Positions 38,344 to 45,999 of a DNA stretch of 64,000 nt are shown here, in pieces (position 1 is the first letter of the stretch; every line of letters begins with the position of its first letter). The translations under genes and the position numbers were made by a program. The stretch spans positions 211,511 to 275,510 of the forward strand of contig CAJTZJ010000001.1 in NCBI GenBank assembly GCA_910583925.1, written 5' to 3'. Source of the DNA: an uncultured Eubacterium sp. (lineage in GTDB: Bacteria; Bacillota; Clostridia; Oscillospirales; Acutalibacteraceae). The notes beneath the pieces are model-generated. The model saw only the letters and a list, made by a program, of their open reading frames with translations. It was not told the DNA's origin and searched no databases.

Positions 38344-38895
38344 ATGCAGGAGATTGAAAAATTACAGAAAAGAGTGAATACCTCTAAACATACAATTATT
38401 CTTGTTGCAGTATTGACAATAGTTAACACTGTTTTAATTGCTGTGAATGCAGATATGGTATTTACTTTTTCCGCTTATGTTCCGCAGCTCGTTACATTTA
38501 TATTTGCAGATATGGCTGCTGATTTGCAGGCGGAAAGTTATTTTTATATCGGCATAGCGATTGCTGTTTTCATGGCTTTGCTTTACCTTGCTTTGTGGTT
38601 TGGTGCAAAGAAAAAAGCCGGCTTTTTAATTGTTGCATTAGTTTTATTTGGTATTGACACAGCTATATTGCTATTTGATTTAGTATCATATTTTGATTCA
38701 AGCTTTATTATTGATGTTGTTTTCCATGCATGGGTTATTTATGATTTGATTTTGGGCATTTCTTCTTATTTAAAATTAAAAAAATTGCCCGTTGACGAAA
38801 CCTTGATGCAGCAGAATTCTGAACAGACGGAATATTATAATCCGTGTCCTCAAAATACGGAAGACAGCATGTCTGATAATTCTATTCAAGAATAA
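38344..38895 (+). CDS. Small four-helix membrane protein of unknown function
   Basis: This 183-residue protein has a charged N-terminus (MQEIEKLQKRVNTSK), four hydrophobic segments (about residues 17-33, 55-85, 92-115 and 120-140) and a hydrophilic Glu/Gln/Asn-rich tail. I do not recognise the family. The ATG at 38344 is preferred to the GTG at 38332, which would extend it by four residues; the ribosome binding site is weak for both. It has its own promoter and terminator, so it is a single-gene unit within the accessory island. Confidence 0.7.
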   Translation: MQEIEKLQKRVNTSKHTIILVAVLTIVNTVLIAVNADMVFTFSAYVPQLVTFIFADMAADLQAESYFYIGIAIAVFMALLYLALWFGAKKKAGFLIVALVLFGIDTAILLFDLVSYFDSSFIIDVVFHAWVIYDLILGISSYLKLKKLPVDETLMQQNSEQTEYYNPCPQNTEDSMSDNSIQE

Positions 38896-38900
38896 AAATA

Positions 38901-38932
38901 AAGGTTGTTATGTATAAGCATAACAGCCTTTT
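38901..38932 (+). terminator. Terminator after the small membrane protein gene
   Basis: GGTTGTTATG (38903-38912) pairs with CATAACAGCC (38919-38928), one G-T pair, followed by TTTT. Confidence 0.85.
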
Positions 38933-38976
38933 AAATTAATAAGCGCAAAATAAAACAGGCTTTATGCAGAGGTAAT

Positions 38977-39666
38977 ATGGAAAGCATTGAATTCAATGAA
39001 AGAAAAATTGAATATTCTTTAATCAGAAAAAATGTTAAAAACATTAATCTTCGCATTAAGCGTGACGGCTTGGTTGTCGTATCTGCAAGCCCTATAGTGC
39101 CTAAAGGTATTATAGATTGCTTTGTTTCTGATAACGCTGAAAAGATTTTATCCGCCATTGACAGAATTGAATTGCAGAAATCTGCCAACACCTTCGAAAA
39201 CGGTAGTACAATCAAGCTGCTTGGTAAATCATATAGGCTTGTTCTTGAAGAAAGTTCAATTAATTCCTGTTTCATCGGCGAGGATGATATAACTTTTTAT
39301 CTAAAAGATGTCGATAATTCAGAAATAAAACAGAATATCTATAATACGCTTCTTAAAAATACTGCTTCTGTTGTGTTTCCAAGGCTGATAGAAGAATGCT
39401 ATCAACCATTCAAAAATATTTGTAAAACTACTCCAATCCTTAAAATCAAGGATTTAAAATCACAGTGGGGGAATTGCTACCATAAACGAAATCTGATAAC
39501 GCTTAATCTACGCCTTTCAGTTTATGATTTGAATGTTATTAAATCGGTTGTTTATCACGAATACTGCCACTTTGTTTATCAGAATCATTCAAAGGATTTT
39601 TATAATCTTTTGTCTAAGGTTTGTCCGTACTGGAAAGAGTGCGATAAAATTCTGAAGAATAAATAA
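38977..39666 (+). CDS. YgjP/WLM-like zinc metallopeptidase
   Basis: This 229-residue protein belongs to the YgjP-type (DUF45) SprT-like metallopeptidases. The zinc motif is HEYCH (194-198), with a third ligand candidate at H204 in QNHSKDFY. Before it is the conserved KSQWGNC stretch. The N-terminal beta-rich part (LRIKRDGLVVVSAS) is also typical. Family members occur widely, often next to restriction-modification or in variable regions; substrates are unknown. It is the only apparently intact enzyme in the accessory island. Confidence 0.88.
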   Translation: MESIEFNERKIEYSLIRKNVKNINLRIKRDGLVVVSASPIVPKGIIDCFVSDNAEKILSAIDRIELQKSANTFENGSTIKLLGKSYRLVLEESSINSCFIGEDDITFYLKDVDNSEIKQNIYNTLLKNTASVVFPRLIEECYQPFKNICKTTPILKIKDLKSQWGNCYHKRNLITLNLRLSVYDLNVIKSVVYHEYCHFVYQNHSKDFYNLLSKVCPYWKECDKILKNK

Positions 39667-39734
39667 AACTGCTATTCTTTCTGAATTATATGGTAAAGAT
39701 ATTTGATCAAGAAATCATTTGCCTGAATGAGTGG

Positions 39735-39764
39735 TTTACATTTTTTCGGTTATGTTATTATGAT
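39735..39764 (+). promoter_or_regulatory. Probable promoter of the two-helix membrane protein gene
   Basis: TTTACA (39735-39740), an 18-bp spacer and TATGAT (39759-39764), followed by an AAAGGAG site and the ATG at 39790. Confidence 0.6.
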
Positions 39765-39789
39765 AAAAAATGTAAAGGAGAGTGTTGTT

Positions 39790-40536
39790 ATGATAAAATG
39801 TAAAGTGGTAAGATTTTTTCTGAATTTATTTTCTGTTTTCTTTTTTTTCGGTGCAATTGCATATATTGCATTGTCTAACAGTACAGAAGTTAATTCTTCC
39901 GAACAAAATGTAATGACAGCAGCAGGCATAATATGTATAGTTTTATTTATACTTTGCGTTGTATTCAGCAAAAAGTTAAAGAAAAAAATAAATCAACCAA
40001 TAATTATGGCACAGCGTCAGGCTGCTGAACAGATAAAACTTGAATTCAAACAGGAGTTAGATGAGAGAAACGCTTTATTTAAATGTCAGGGTTCACATGC
40101 TTATGGCTTACCTGTTGCAAAAGATGCGGCTACAAACTATTATTGGTGCAATGATAGAATTCTGTTTGAAGCAAGCGGAACAAGCTATAATCTCAGCTTT
40201 GAAAAACTAACAGATATTGCTATAAAAACAGATAGTGAAATTCAAACTGCAATTTCTAAACAGGATCAATATGTTTCAAGTGCAGGCAGAGCTGTTGCAG
40301 GATATATGCTTCTTGGTCCTTTAGGTGCAGCAATAGGTGGCAGAGCAAGAAGGAAAACGGTCACAAATAAAACTATAATCAGCAAATCGGTAGAGCATTA
40401 TTTGATTTTTACTTATGTTGATGATAACGAGGTAAAATGTGTTGCTTTTGAAATTTTCAATACAAATGACGCAAAAAGATTTGTTGATGAATTCCAAAAA
40501 ATCAAGCCGGCACAAGCACAATCATTTGATTTATAA
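39790..40536 (+). CDS. Two-helix membrane protein with cytoplasmic C-terminal domain, unknown function
   Basis: This 248-residue protein has two membrane helices (about residues 8-27 and 38-56), a charged helical linker and a C-terminal domain. The domain has a Gly-rich hinge (GRAVAGYMLLGPLGAAIGGRARRK) typical of bacterial PH-like or SHOCT-associated proteins found near phage and accessory genes. The ATG at 39790 is chosen for the AAAGGAG site upstream; the frame is open back to 39727 but has no such site there. I do not recognise a specific family. Confidence 0.75.
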   Translation: MIKCKVVRFFLNLFSVFFFFGAIAYIALSNSTEVNSSEQNVMTAAGIICIVLFILCVVFSKKLKKKINQPIIMAQRQAAEQIKLEFKQELDERNALFKCQGSHAYGLPVAKDAATNYYWCNDRILFEASGTSYNLSFEKLTDIAIKTDSEIQTAISKQDQYVSSAGRAVAGYMLLGPLGAAIGGRARRKTVTNKTIISKSVEHYLIFTYVDDNEVKCVAFEIFNTNDAKRFVDEFQKIKPAQAQSFDL

Positions 40537-40553
40537 TTAAAATAATAATTTTT

Positions 40554-40584
40554 AAAGAACTACTATTTCGGTAGTTCTTTTTTT
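40554..40584 (+). terminator. Terminator abutting the truncated phage gene
   Basis: AAAGAACTAC (40554-40563) pairs perfectly with GTAGTTCTTT (40571-40580) and runs into TTTTTTT. Phage MuF-like coding sequence starts within a few bases of the T-run, which marks the deletion junction. Confidence 0.92.
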
Positions 40585-40632
40585 GCAGAAACGATTGAAA
40601 CAGGCTGCCTTGCCGGGTGGACACTTGATGAA

Positions 40633-41616
40633 ATGTGTTCAGAACTCAAAGATCATGTAATCGGCGATAGTCCTGATAAAGCACAGCGTTTTATAACAAG
40701 CAGATTGGTAAGAACAGAGGTTAATTATTTCAGTAACCAGGGTACATTAGAGGGATTAAAAGCGGCAGGCTTTACCAAGTATAGATTTATAGCAACACTG
40801 GATTTACGAACATCTGAAATGTGCCGAAAGCTTGACTTAAAGGTGTTTAATATAGATGAAGCAGAAATTGGTGTCAATCTTCCGCCGCTTCATCCGTTTT
40901 GCCGTTCTGTTATTGTTCCTGCATATGAAAATGAGAACAGGGCAGAGCGAACACGCTGGGCAAGAAATCCGATAACAGGTAAGGGAATGAAAGTTCCTGC
41001 CGATATGAGCTATAAGGAATGGGAAAAGAAATATGTTTCGGGAAATGGCTTGAAATCTACTAAAGAAAATGGTACAATAAACCAAGGAAGTGAAAAGAGT
41101 TTGGAAATCGTTATTGATAAATTCACACCGTGTTTAGAAAATGCTAAAAGTGGAGAAATAATAGAAACAACCTATTCTCTTGCAAGTAAATCAGAACTTA
41201 AGGATTTAAAAGGTTGGAATTTTGACTGGTTGGCAAGTGATTTAAAAAATGCTGAAATCTATAAGTTGCAGTTAAAGGGCAGTTCTGATATACAGGGGCT
41301 TGTTGCACTAACAAAGTTTGAGCGTGATAAAGCTATTTATGTGGATATTGCTGAAAGTGCACCACATAACTTGGGTAAAAATAAAAAGTATAATGGTGTA
41401 GGCGGTCATTTATTTGCTATAGCAGCACAGAGGTCTAAAGATCTTGGATATGGCGGATTTGTATTTATGGATGCCAAAAACACAGAATTAGTACAGCATT
41501 ATAAAATTTCTATGGGGGCTAAATTGTTGGGTATCCCTCATCCATATAGAATGTTTATTGATGAAGATGCTGCTGAAAAATTATTAAATATATATACTTT
41601 AAATGAGGAGGTTTAG
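40633..41616 (+). CDS. 5'-truncated phage MuF (head morphogenesis) protein with GNAT-like C-terminal domain
   Basis: The first ~95 residues match the C-terminal half of SPP1 gp7/Mu F minor head proteins: an RTEVNYF segment, then ATLDLRTSEMCRKLD and LPPLHPFCR, the usual Cys/His core. MuF-like coding continues in frame upstream of the first ATG to about 40585, where it meets a terminator, so the 5' part was lost. Residues about 150-325 form a different domain: NGVGGHLF (acetyl-CoA loop, compare Q/R-x-x-G-x-G/A), LGYGGFVFMDAKN and a YKISMGAK segment, all GNAT-like. MuF proteins with variable C-terminal effector domains are a known class of phage polymorphic toxins in Firmicutes, so this may be such an effector. 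Expression of the remnant is uncertain; no clear ribosome binding site precedes 40633. Confidence 0.78.
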   Translation: MCSELKDHVIGDSPDKAQRFITSRLVRTEVNYFSNQGTLEGLKAAGFTKYRFIATLDLRTSEMCRKLDLKVFNIDEAEIGVNLPPLHPFCRSVIVPAYENENRAERTRWARNPITGKGMKVPADMSYKEWEKKYVSGNGLKSTKENGTINQGSEKSLEIVIDKFTPCLENAKSGEIIETTYSLASKSELKDLKGWNFDWLASDLKNAEIYKLQLKGSSDIQGLVALTKFERDKAIYVDIAESAPHNLGKNKKYNGVGGHLFAIAAQRSKDLGYGGFVFMDAKNTELVQHYKISMGAKLLGIPHPYRMFIDEDAAEKLLNIYTLNEEV

Positions 41617-41619
41617 TAA

Positions 41620-41814
41620 ATGTCTAATGAAGAAAGATTACAAATGAATGCTTTGGATGATGCTGCTGAAAAAGCCGGTGGATATGTGGCAAGATTTGTT
41701 GATAAAGATGTTCACTATAATTTGCGTGAACTGATAAAGTATTGTAAAAGTAAAGGTATCGAACCTGAAGACCTCACATTAAAAGAATTAAACGAATTCA
41801 TAATTGAGCAATAA
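41620..41814 (+). CDS. Small acidic protein, possible partner or immunity protein of the MuF-GNAT protein
   Basis: This 64-residue protein starts 3 bp after the MuF-GNAT stop, with a GAGGAGG site (inside the end of the upstream gene) 10 nt before the ATG. It is acidic (about 15 acidic to 9 basic residues) and likely all-helical. I do not recognise the family. Its tight coupling behind a variable C-terminal domain, and the terminator that follows, fit an immunity or antitoxin gene, but this rests on position and size only. Confidence 0.65.
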   Translation: MSNEERLQMNALDDAAEKAGGYVARFVDKDVHYNLRELIKYCKSKGIEPEDLTLKELNEFIIEQ

Positions 41815-41822
41815 TAAAGATT

Positions 41823-41852
41823 AAGCACTGTACATAATGTATGGTGCTTTTA
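41823..41852 (+). terminator. Terminator after the small partner gene
   Basis: A 12-bp stem (41823-41834 with 41838-41849, two G-T pairs, loop TAA) runs into TTT. A second hairpin follows at 41867-41888. Confidence 0.85.
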
Positions 41853-41866
41853 TTATGCTTATTTTC

Positions 41867-41895
41867 GGGTAAGGTTAAAGCCTTGCCCTATTTTT
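41867..41895 (+). terminator. Second terminator-like hairpin
   Basis: GGGTAAGG (41867-41874) pairs with CCTTGCCC (41881-41888), then TATTTTTAT. It lies 15 bp after the previous terminator, in phage-derived spacer DNA. Confidence 0.7.
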
Positions 41896-41996
41896 ATGCT
41901 TATTTCGGTTAGAAGCCGATTAAGAAATATAACAATTGAACTTTAAGGGCTTTGTGCAATAGAGAACTTAAAGGGCAATAGAAAAGGAGGATTTCT

Positions 41997-42194
41997 ATGA
42001 ACAGAAATCAAAACACAACAGGCGGATTACCGCTTGACCTTCAGCTTTTTGCTGAGGAAGGAACAGAGCAGGAGCATGCCGATGCAGAAACAGGGGCTGA
42101 AAACAAAGAAACGGAATTTGTTGTGGCTTATGTATTTAACCATTTTGTAACTATTTGTAAGTCACATTTTGTTGAAAAAACGACTTTGCTGTGA
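41997..42194 (+). pseudogene. Truncated phage scaffold-type protein (N-terminal fragment)
   Basis: An AAGGAGG site at 41985-41991 and an ATG start a protein whose first ~38 residues (MNRNQNTTGG, then LPLDLQLFAEEG and an acidic stretch) are the usual N-terminus of phage scaffold or DUF4355-type proteins, which start with an L-x-L-Q-x-F-A-E motif. After about 42115 the reading frame changes to unrelated hydrophobic sequence that overlaps the upp promoter and stops at 42192-42194. In phage genomes the scaffold gene follows MuF, so this fragment and the MuF gene are the remains of one head module. Confidence 0.78.
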
Positions 42195-42200
42195 TATGTT
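42172..42200 (+). promoter_or_regulatory. Sigma-A promoter of upp-uraA
   Basis: TTGAAA (42172-42177), a 17-bp spacer and an extended TGA-TATGTT -10 (42192-42200) lie 33 bp before the upp ATG. The leader is too short for a PyrR or uracil-sensing attenuator. Confidence 0.8.
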
Positions 42201-42232
42201 ATTATGGAATAAATGCGAAAGGATTTTCAGCT

Positions 42233-42865
42233 ATGGAAAGAAAAGTTATTATTATGGATCATCCGCTTATCCAGCATAAGCTCAGTATTCTTCGTGATGT
42301 TAACACAAGTACTAAGGAATTCAGAGATCTGGTGAATGAAATCGCAATGCTGATGATTTATGATGCCACAAGAGATTTGCCTCTTCACGATAAGGATGTT
42401 CAAACCCCATGCGGTGTTGCTCATTGTAAAGAAATTGCGGGCAGAAAGCTTGCTTTTGTTCCAATCCTTCGTGCCGGTCTTGGTATGGTAGAGGGCGCGC
42501 TTATGCTTGTTCCGTCTGCGAGAATCGGTCATATCGGTCTTTACAGGGATGAGGAAACGCTTCAGCCTGTTGAATATTACTGCAAACTTCCAAAGGATAT
42601 TGAAGAGCGTGATGTTTTTGTAGTTGACCCTATGCTTGCAACCGGCGGCTCAGCTATTGATGCTATATCTCAGATTAAAAAGAGAAATCCAAGGTCAATA
42701 AAATTCCTGTGTATTATTGCAGCGCCTGAGGGTCTTGAAGCACTTAAAGCGGCTCATCCTGATATTGATATTTTTGCTGCAGGTATGGACGAGTATCTTA
42801 ATGAAAATGGATATATAGTTCCCGGACTCGGCGATGCAGGAGACAGAATTTTCGGTACAAAATAA
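42233..42865 (+). CDS. upp: Uracil phosphoribosyltransferase
   Basis: This 210-residue salvage enzyme makes UMP from uracil and PRPP. The PRPP loop is [10 protein letters not shown] (132-141) and the uracil-binding C-terminal segment is [17 protein letters not shown]. The ATG at 42233 is chosen for its AAAGGA site and canonical [12 protein letters not shown] start; the open frame back to 42191 would run through the promoter. It is followed after 35 bp by the uracil permease gene. Confidence 0.97.
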   Translation: MERKVIIMDHPLIQHKLSILRDVNTSTKEFRDLVNEIAMLMIYDATRDLPLHDKDVQTPCGVAHCKEIAGRKLAFVPILRAGLGMVEGALMLVPSARIGHIGLYRDEETLQPVEYYCKLPKDIEERDVFVVDPMLATGGSAIDAISQIKKRNPRSIKFLCIIAAPEGLEALKAAHPDIDIFAAGMDEYLNENGYIVPGLGDAGDRIFGTK

Positions 42866-42900
42866 AACGAAATAAATCCTCTGAAATGAAAGGAATTGCT

Positions 42901-44337
42901 ATGTCTAAAAAAGAAAAGACTATAATAGGAAACGAAGGTATTTATAATGCAAGAAAGCTTGGAATCCCTAAAATGGTTCTGCTTGGCTTTCAGCATATGT
43001 TTGCAATGTTCGGAGCAACCGTGCTTGTTCCGCTGCTTACAGGTCTTTCGGTTTCAACAACACTCCTTTTTGCAGGTATCGGAACGCTGTTGTTTCATTG
43101 TCTTACAAAATTTAAGGTCCCTGCTTTTCTCGGCTCATCATTTGCTTTTATCGGCGGTTATCTTGCTGTAGCTCCTCTTAGTGCGGATGGAAGCGGCAAT
43201 AAAGAATTGCTTCCATATGCCTGCCTTGGTGTGGCATGTGCCGGTATTCTTTATCTTATACTTGCCGGAATTATTAAGCTTGTTGGTATCAATAAGGTTA
43301 TGAGGCTTTTTCCGCCTGTTGTAACAGGACCTATTATTATGGCAATCGGTCTCGGGCTTGCTCCGTCAGCTATTTCCAATTGTTCAAATAACTGGTGGCT
43401 TGCAATTGTAGCACTTGGTCTTGTTATTATCTTCAATATTTTCGGCAAAGGAATGGCGAAGATTCTTCCTATTCTTTTAGGACTTCTCGGGGCGGTTATT
43501 GTTGCTGTTGTTCTGGCATTGACAATGGGTCAAAATATCGTTGTAGACGGTATGGAATACATTGCTGTTAACGGCAAGGAAAGTATGATTGTTTTTTCAA
43601 CAAGCAAGCTTCAGGCATTAAAGGATGCTGCATGGATAGGCAATCCCATCGAATGGAGTTCAACCGTGTTTGGCGGAGTCAAGGATTCCGGTATGGCTAT
43701 TTCTGCAATAATTGCTATTGTGCCGATTGCTCTTGCAACCATGATGGAGCATATAGGCGATATTTCAGCTATTTCTGCAACCTGCGGAAAAAACTATATT
43801 AAAAATCCGGGCTTACACAGAACGCTGCTCGGAGATGGCTTTGCAACAATTCTTGCCTCTCTTTTTGGTGCTCCAGCAAATACAACCTATGGCGAAAATA
43901 CAGGTGTACTTGCTTTGTCAAAGGTTTATGACCCAAGGGTAATCAGAATTGCCGCTTATTTTGCATTGCTGTTTTCGTTATCTCCAAAATTTGCGGCAGC
44001 AATCAATCTTATGCCAACAGCTGTTATCGGCGGAATTTCATTTGTGCTTTATGGTATGATTTCAGCAGTAGGTGTAAGAAATGTTGTTGAAGCAAAGGTT
44101 GATTTCTCAAAGTCACGCAATACCATTATTGCGGCTATCATCCTTGTGCTTGCGCTTGGCTCAAACGGAGTTTCATTTTCAATCGGCGAGGCTTCAATCA
44201 GTATTTCTGCTCTTGCAACAGCTTCGGTAGTAGGCATTATTCTTAATGTTATTTTCCCGGGAAATGATTATGTTTTTGAAATGGAAAACAAAAAGGAAAA
44301 TGCTGCTGAGGCGGAAGCTAAGGCGAAAACCAAATAA
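42901..44337 (+). CDS. uraA: Uracil:cation symporter (nucleobase NCS2 family)
   Basis: This 478-residue permease of the NAT/NCS2 family has about 14 membrane segments. The GFQHMFAMFGATVLVP opening, the PVVTGPIIMAIGLGLA segment and the PANTTYGEN segment (NCS2 signature region for uracil) are present. It imports uracil for Upp, encoded just upstream. The ATG at 42901 has an AAAGGA site; an in-frame ATG at 42886 lies before that site. A terminator follows. Confidence 0.95.
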   Translation: MSKKEKTIIGNEGIYNARKLGIPKMVLLGFQHMFAMFGATVLVPLLTGLSVSTTLLFAGIGTLLFHCLTKFKVPAFLGSSFAFIGGYLAVAPLSADGSGNKELLPYACLGVACAGILYLILAGIIKLVGINKVMRLFPPVVTGPIIMAIGLGLAPSAISNCSNNWWLAIVALGLVIIFNIFGKGMAKILPILLGLLGAVIVAVVLALTMGQNIVVDGMEYIAVNGKESMIVFSTSKLQALKDAAWIGNPIEWSSTVFGGVKDSGMAISAIIAIVPIALATMMEHIGDISAISATCGKNYIKNPGLHRTLLGDGFATILASLFGAPANTTYGENTGVLALSKVYDPRVIRIAAYFALLFSLSPKFAAAINLMPTAVIGGISFVLYGMISAVGVRNVVEAKVDFSKSRNTIIAAIILVLALGSNGVSFSIGEASISISALATASVVGIILNVIFPGNDYVFEMENKKENAAEAEAKAKTK

Positions 44338-44349
44338 ATCAAAATGATT

Positions 44350-44376
44350 AGACCTGATGTTATATCAGGTCTTTTT
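44350..44376 (+). terminator. Terminator of upp-uraA
   Basis: AGACCTGAT (44350-44358) pairs with ATCAGGTCT (44364-44372), followed by TTTT. Confidence 0.93.
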
Positions 44377-44385
44377 ATCTTTCTT

Positions 44386-44414
44386 TTGACAATTAGCTCT
44401 TAATATGCTAAAAT
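44386..44414 (+). promoter_or_regulatory. Sigma-A promoter of putP
   Basis: TTGACA (44386-44391), a 17-bp spacer and TAAAAT (44409-44414), 34 bp before the ATG. Confidence 0.88.
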
Positions 44415-44448
44415 TGAACATCATTTATCAAACAAAAGGAGGAATATT

Positions 44449-45960
44449 ATGTCAACTTCTGAAATCTGCATTCTTATTGCAATTGTTGCGTATCTTGCAA
44501 TTGTGGTTGTGATAGGTATCATATTCTCAAGAAAAAACAATAATGTTGACGATTTCTATCTCGGCGGCAGAAAGCTTGGTCCGTTCGTTACGGCTATGAG
44601 TGCTGAAGCATCGGATATGAGCGGCTGGCTTCTTATGGGTTTGCCGGGTCTTGTTTATCTTTGCGGTATCGCTGAGGCTTCATGGACAGCTATAGGACTT
44701 GCTGTGGGTACATATGTAAACTGGCTTGTTTTGGCTAAAAGACTTCGTAATTATTCCAGCAGAATTGAGGCAATTACGGTGCCTGATTTCTTTAAAAAGA
44801 GATTCAGAGATAAAACGAATGTTTTGATTATTGCAGCGGCTGTGTTAATTATTATATTTTTTATTCCTTATACAGCCTCCGGATTTTCAACCTGCGGTAA
44901 GCTTTTCGGTTCGCTGTTTGGTATTGATTATCATCTTGCTATGGTTATTTCGGCAATTGTAATTGTTGCCTATACATCACTCGGCGGCTTCCTTGCAGCT
45001 TCAACAACAGACTTTATTCAGTCAATAATTATGACGATTGCACTTATCATTGTGTTGGTGTTCGGCATTAGTGTTGCCGGCGGATGGGATGCCGTAACGG
45101 AAAATGCAAAGTCAATTACAGGCTATCTTTCTATGGTTGAAACAACAGACGGCACGGGCAATATAGTGTCATTCGGCTCAATGAAAATTGTTTCAACGCT
45201 TGCATGGGGACTCGGCTATTTCGGTATGCCACATATTCTTCTTCGCTTTATGGCAATTGAAGATCCTAAAAAAATCAAGCTTTCAAGAAGAGTTGCAAGC
45301 ATCTGGGTGTTCATTGCAATGAGTGTTGCGGTTGTTATCGGTATGGTTGGTCTTGCTATGAGCAAGGTAGAACCGTCAATGGTACTTGCAGACAGCGAAA
45401 CGGTAATTGTTGCAATTTCGAGTCTGCTTTCAAAATACGGTGTTGTATTTGCACTTCTTGCCGGTATTATTCTTGCCGGAATTCTTGCTTCAACAATGTC
45501 TACGGCAGATAGCCAGCTTCTTGCAGCTGCATCAGCAATCAGTCAGGATATTATGGTTGGAACATTTAAGCTTAATATCGGTTCTAAGGCAAAAATGATT
45601 GCTGCAAGAGCAACCGTTATTGCCATAGCAATTCTTGGTGTTGCATTTGCATGGAACCCCAACTCGTCGGTATTCGGTATTGTAAGCTTTGCGTGGGCAG
45701 GCTTCGGTGCTTCTTTTGGACCGGTTATGCTTTTCTCGTTATTCTGGAAGAGAACAAATAAATGGGGAGCGATGGCAGGTATGATTTCAGGCGGTATAAC
45801 TGTTATTGCATGGCATTATGCTCAGGGCGGATTATTCAGCCTTTATGAGCTTCTTCCTGCATTTATCGTGTCGTCCATTTTCATTGTTGTTGTTTCTCTT
45901 TTAACAAAGGCTCCCGAAAAAGAAATTACTGATGAATTTGAAGAAGTAAAATCAATGTAA
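44449..45960 (+). CDS. putP: Sodium/proline symporter
   Basis: This 503-residue sodium:solute symporter (SSS family) has about 13 membrane helices. The DDFYLGGRKLGPFVTAMSAEASDMSGWLLMG-type region (first ~60-70 residues; key residues S, A, SDMSGW) and the later AILASTMSTADSQLL region are those of PutP. Proline is the likely substrate. It has its own promoter and a shared convergent terminator, so it is a single-gene unit. Confidence 0.94.
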   Translation: MSTSEICILIAIVAYLAIVVVIGIIFSRKNNNVDDFYLGGRKLGPFVTAMSAEASDMSGWLLMGLPGLVYLCGIAEASWTAIGLAVGTYVNWLVLAKRLRNYSSRIEAITVPDFFKKRFRDKTNVLIIAAAVLIIIFFIPYTASGFSTCGKLFGSLFGIDYHLAMVISAIVIVAYTSLGGFLAASTTDFIQSIIMTIALIIVLVFGISVAGGWDAVTENAKSITGYLSMVETTDGTGNIVSFGSMKIVSTLAWGLGYFGMPHILLRFMAIEDPKKIKLSRRVASIWVFIAMSVAVVIGMVGLAMSKVEPSMVLADSETVIVAISSLLSKYGVVFALLAGIILAGILASTMSTADSQLLAAASAISQDIMVGTFKLNIGSKAKMIAARATVIAIAILGVAFAWNPNSSVFGIVSFAWAGFGASFGPVMLFSLFWKRTNKWGAMAGMISGGITVIAWHYAQGGLFSLYELLPAFIVSSIFIVVVSLLTKAPEKEITDEFEEVKSM

Positions 45961-45969
45961 CATATAGAA

Positions 45970-45999
45970 AAAGATGCGTAGTTTATACTACGCATCTTT
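45970..45999. terminator. Bidirectional terminator between putP and the Mbeg1-like gene
   Basis: AAAGATGCGTAGT (45970-45982) pairs perfectly with ACTACGCATCTTT (45987-45999), loop TTAT. The last codons and the stop of the minus-strand gene lie inside the 3' arm, so the same stem serves both convergent genes. Confidence 0.9.
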
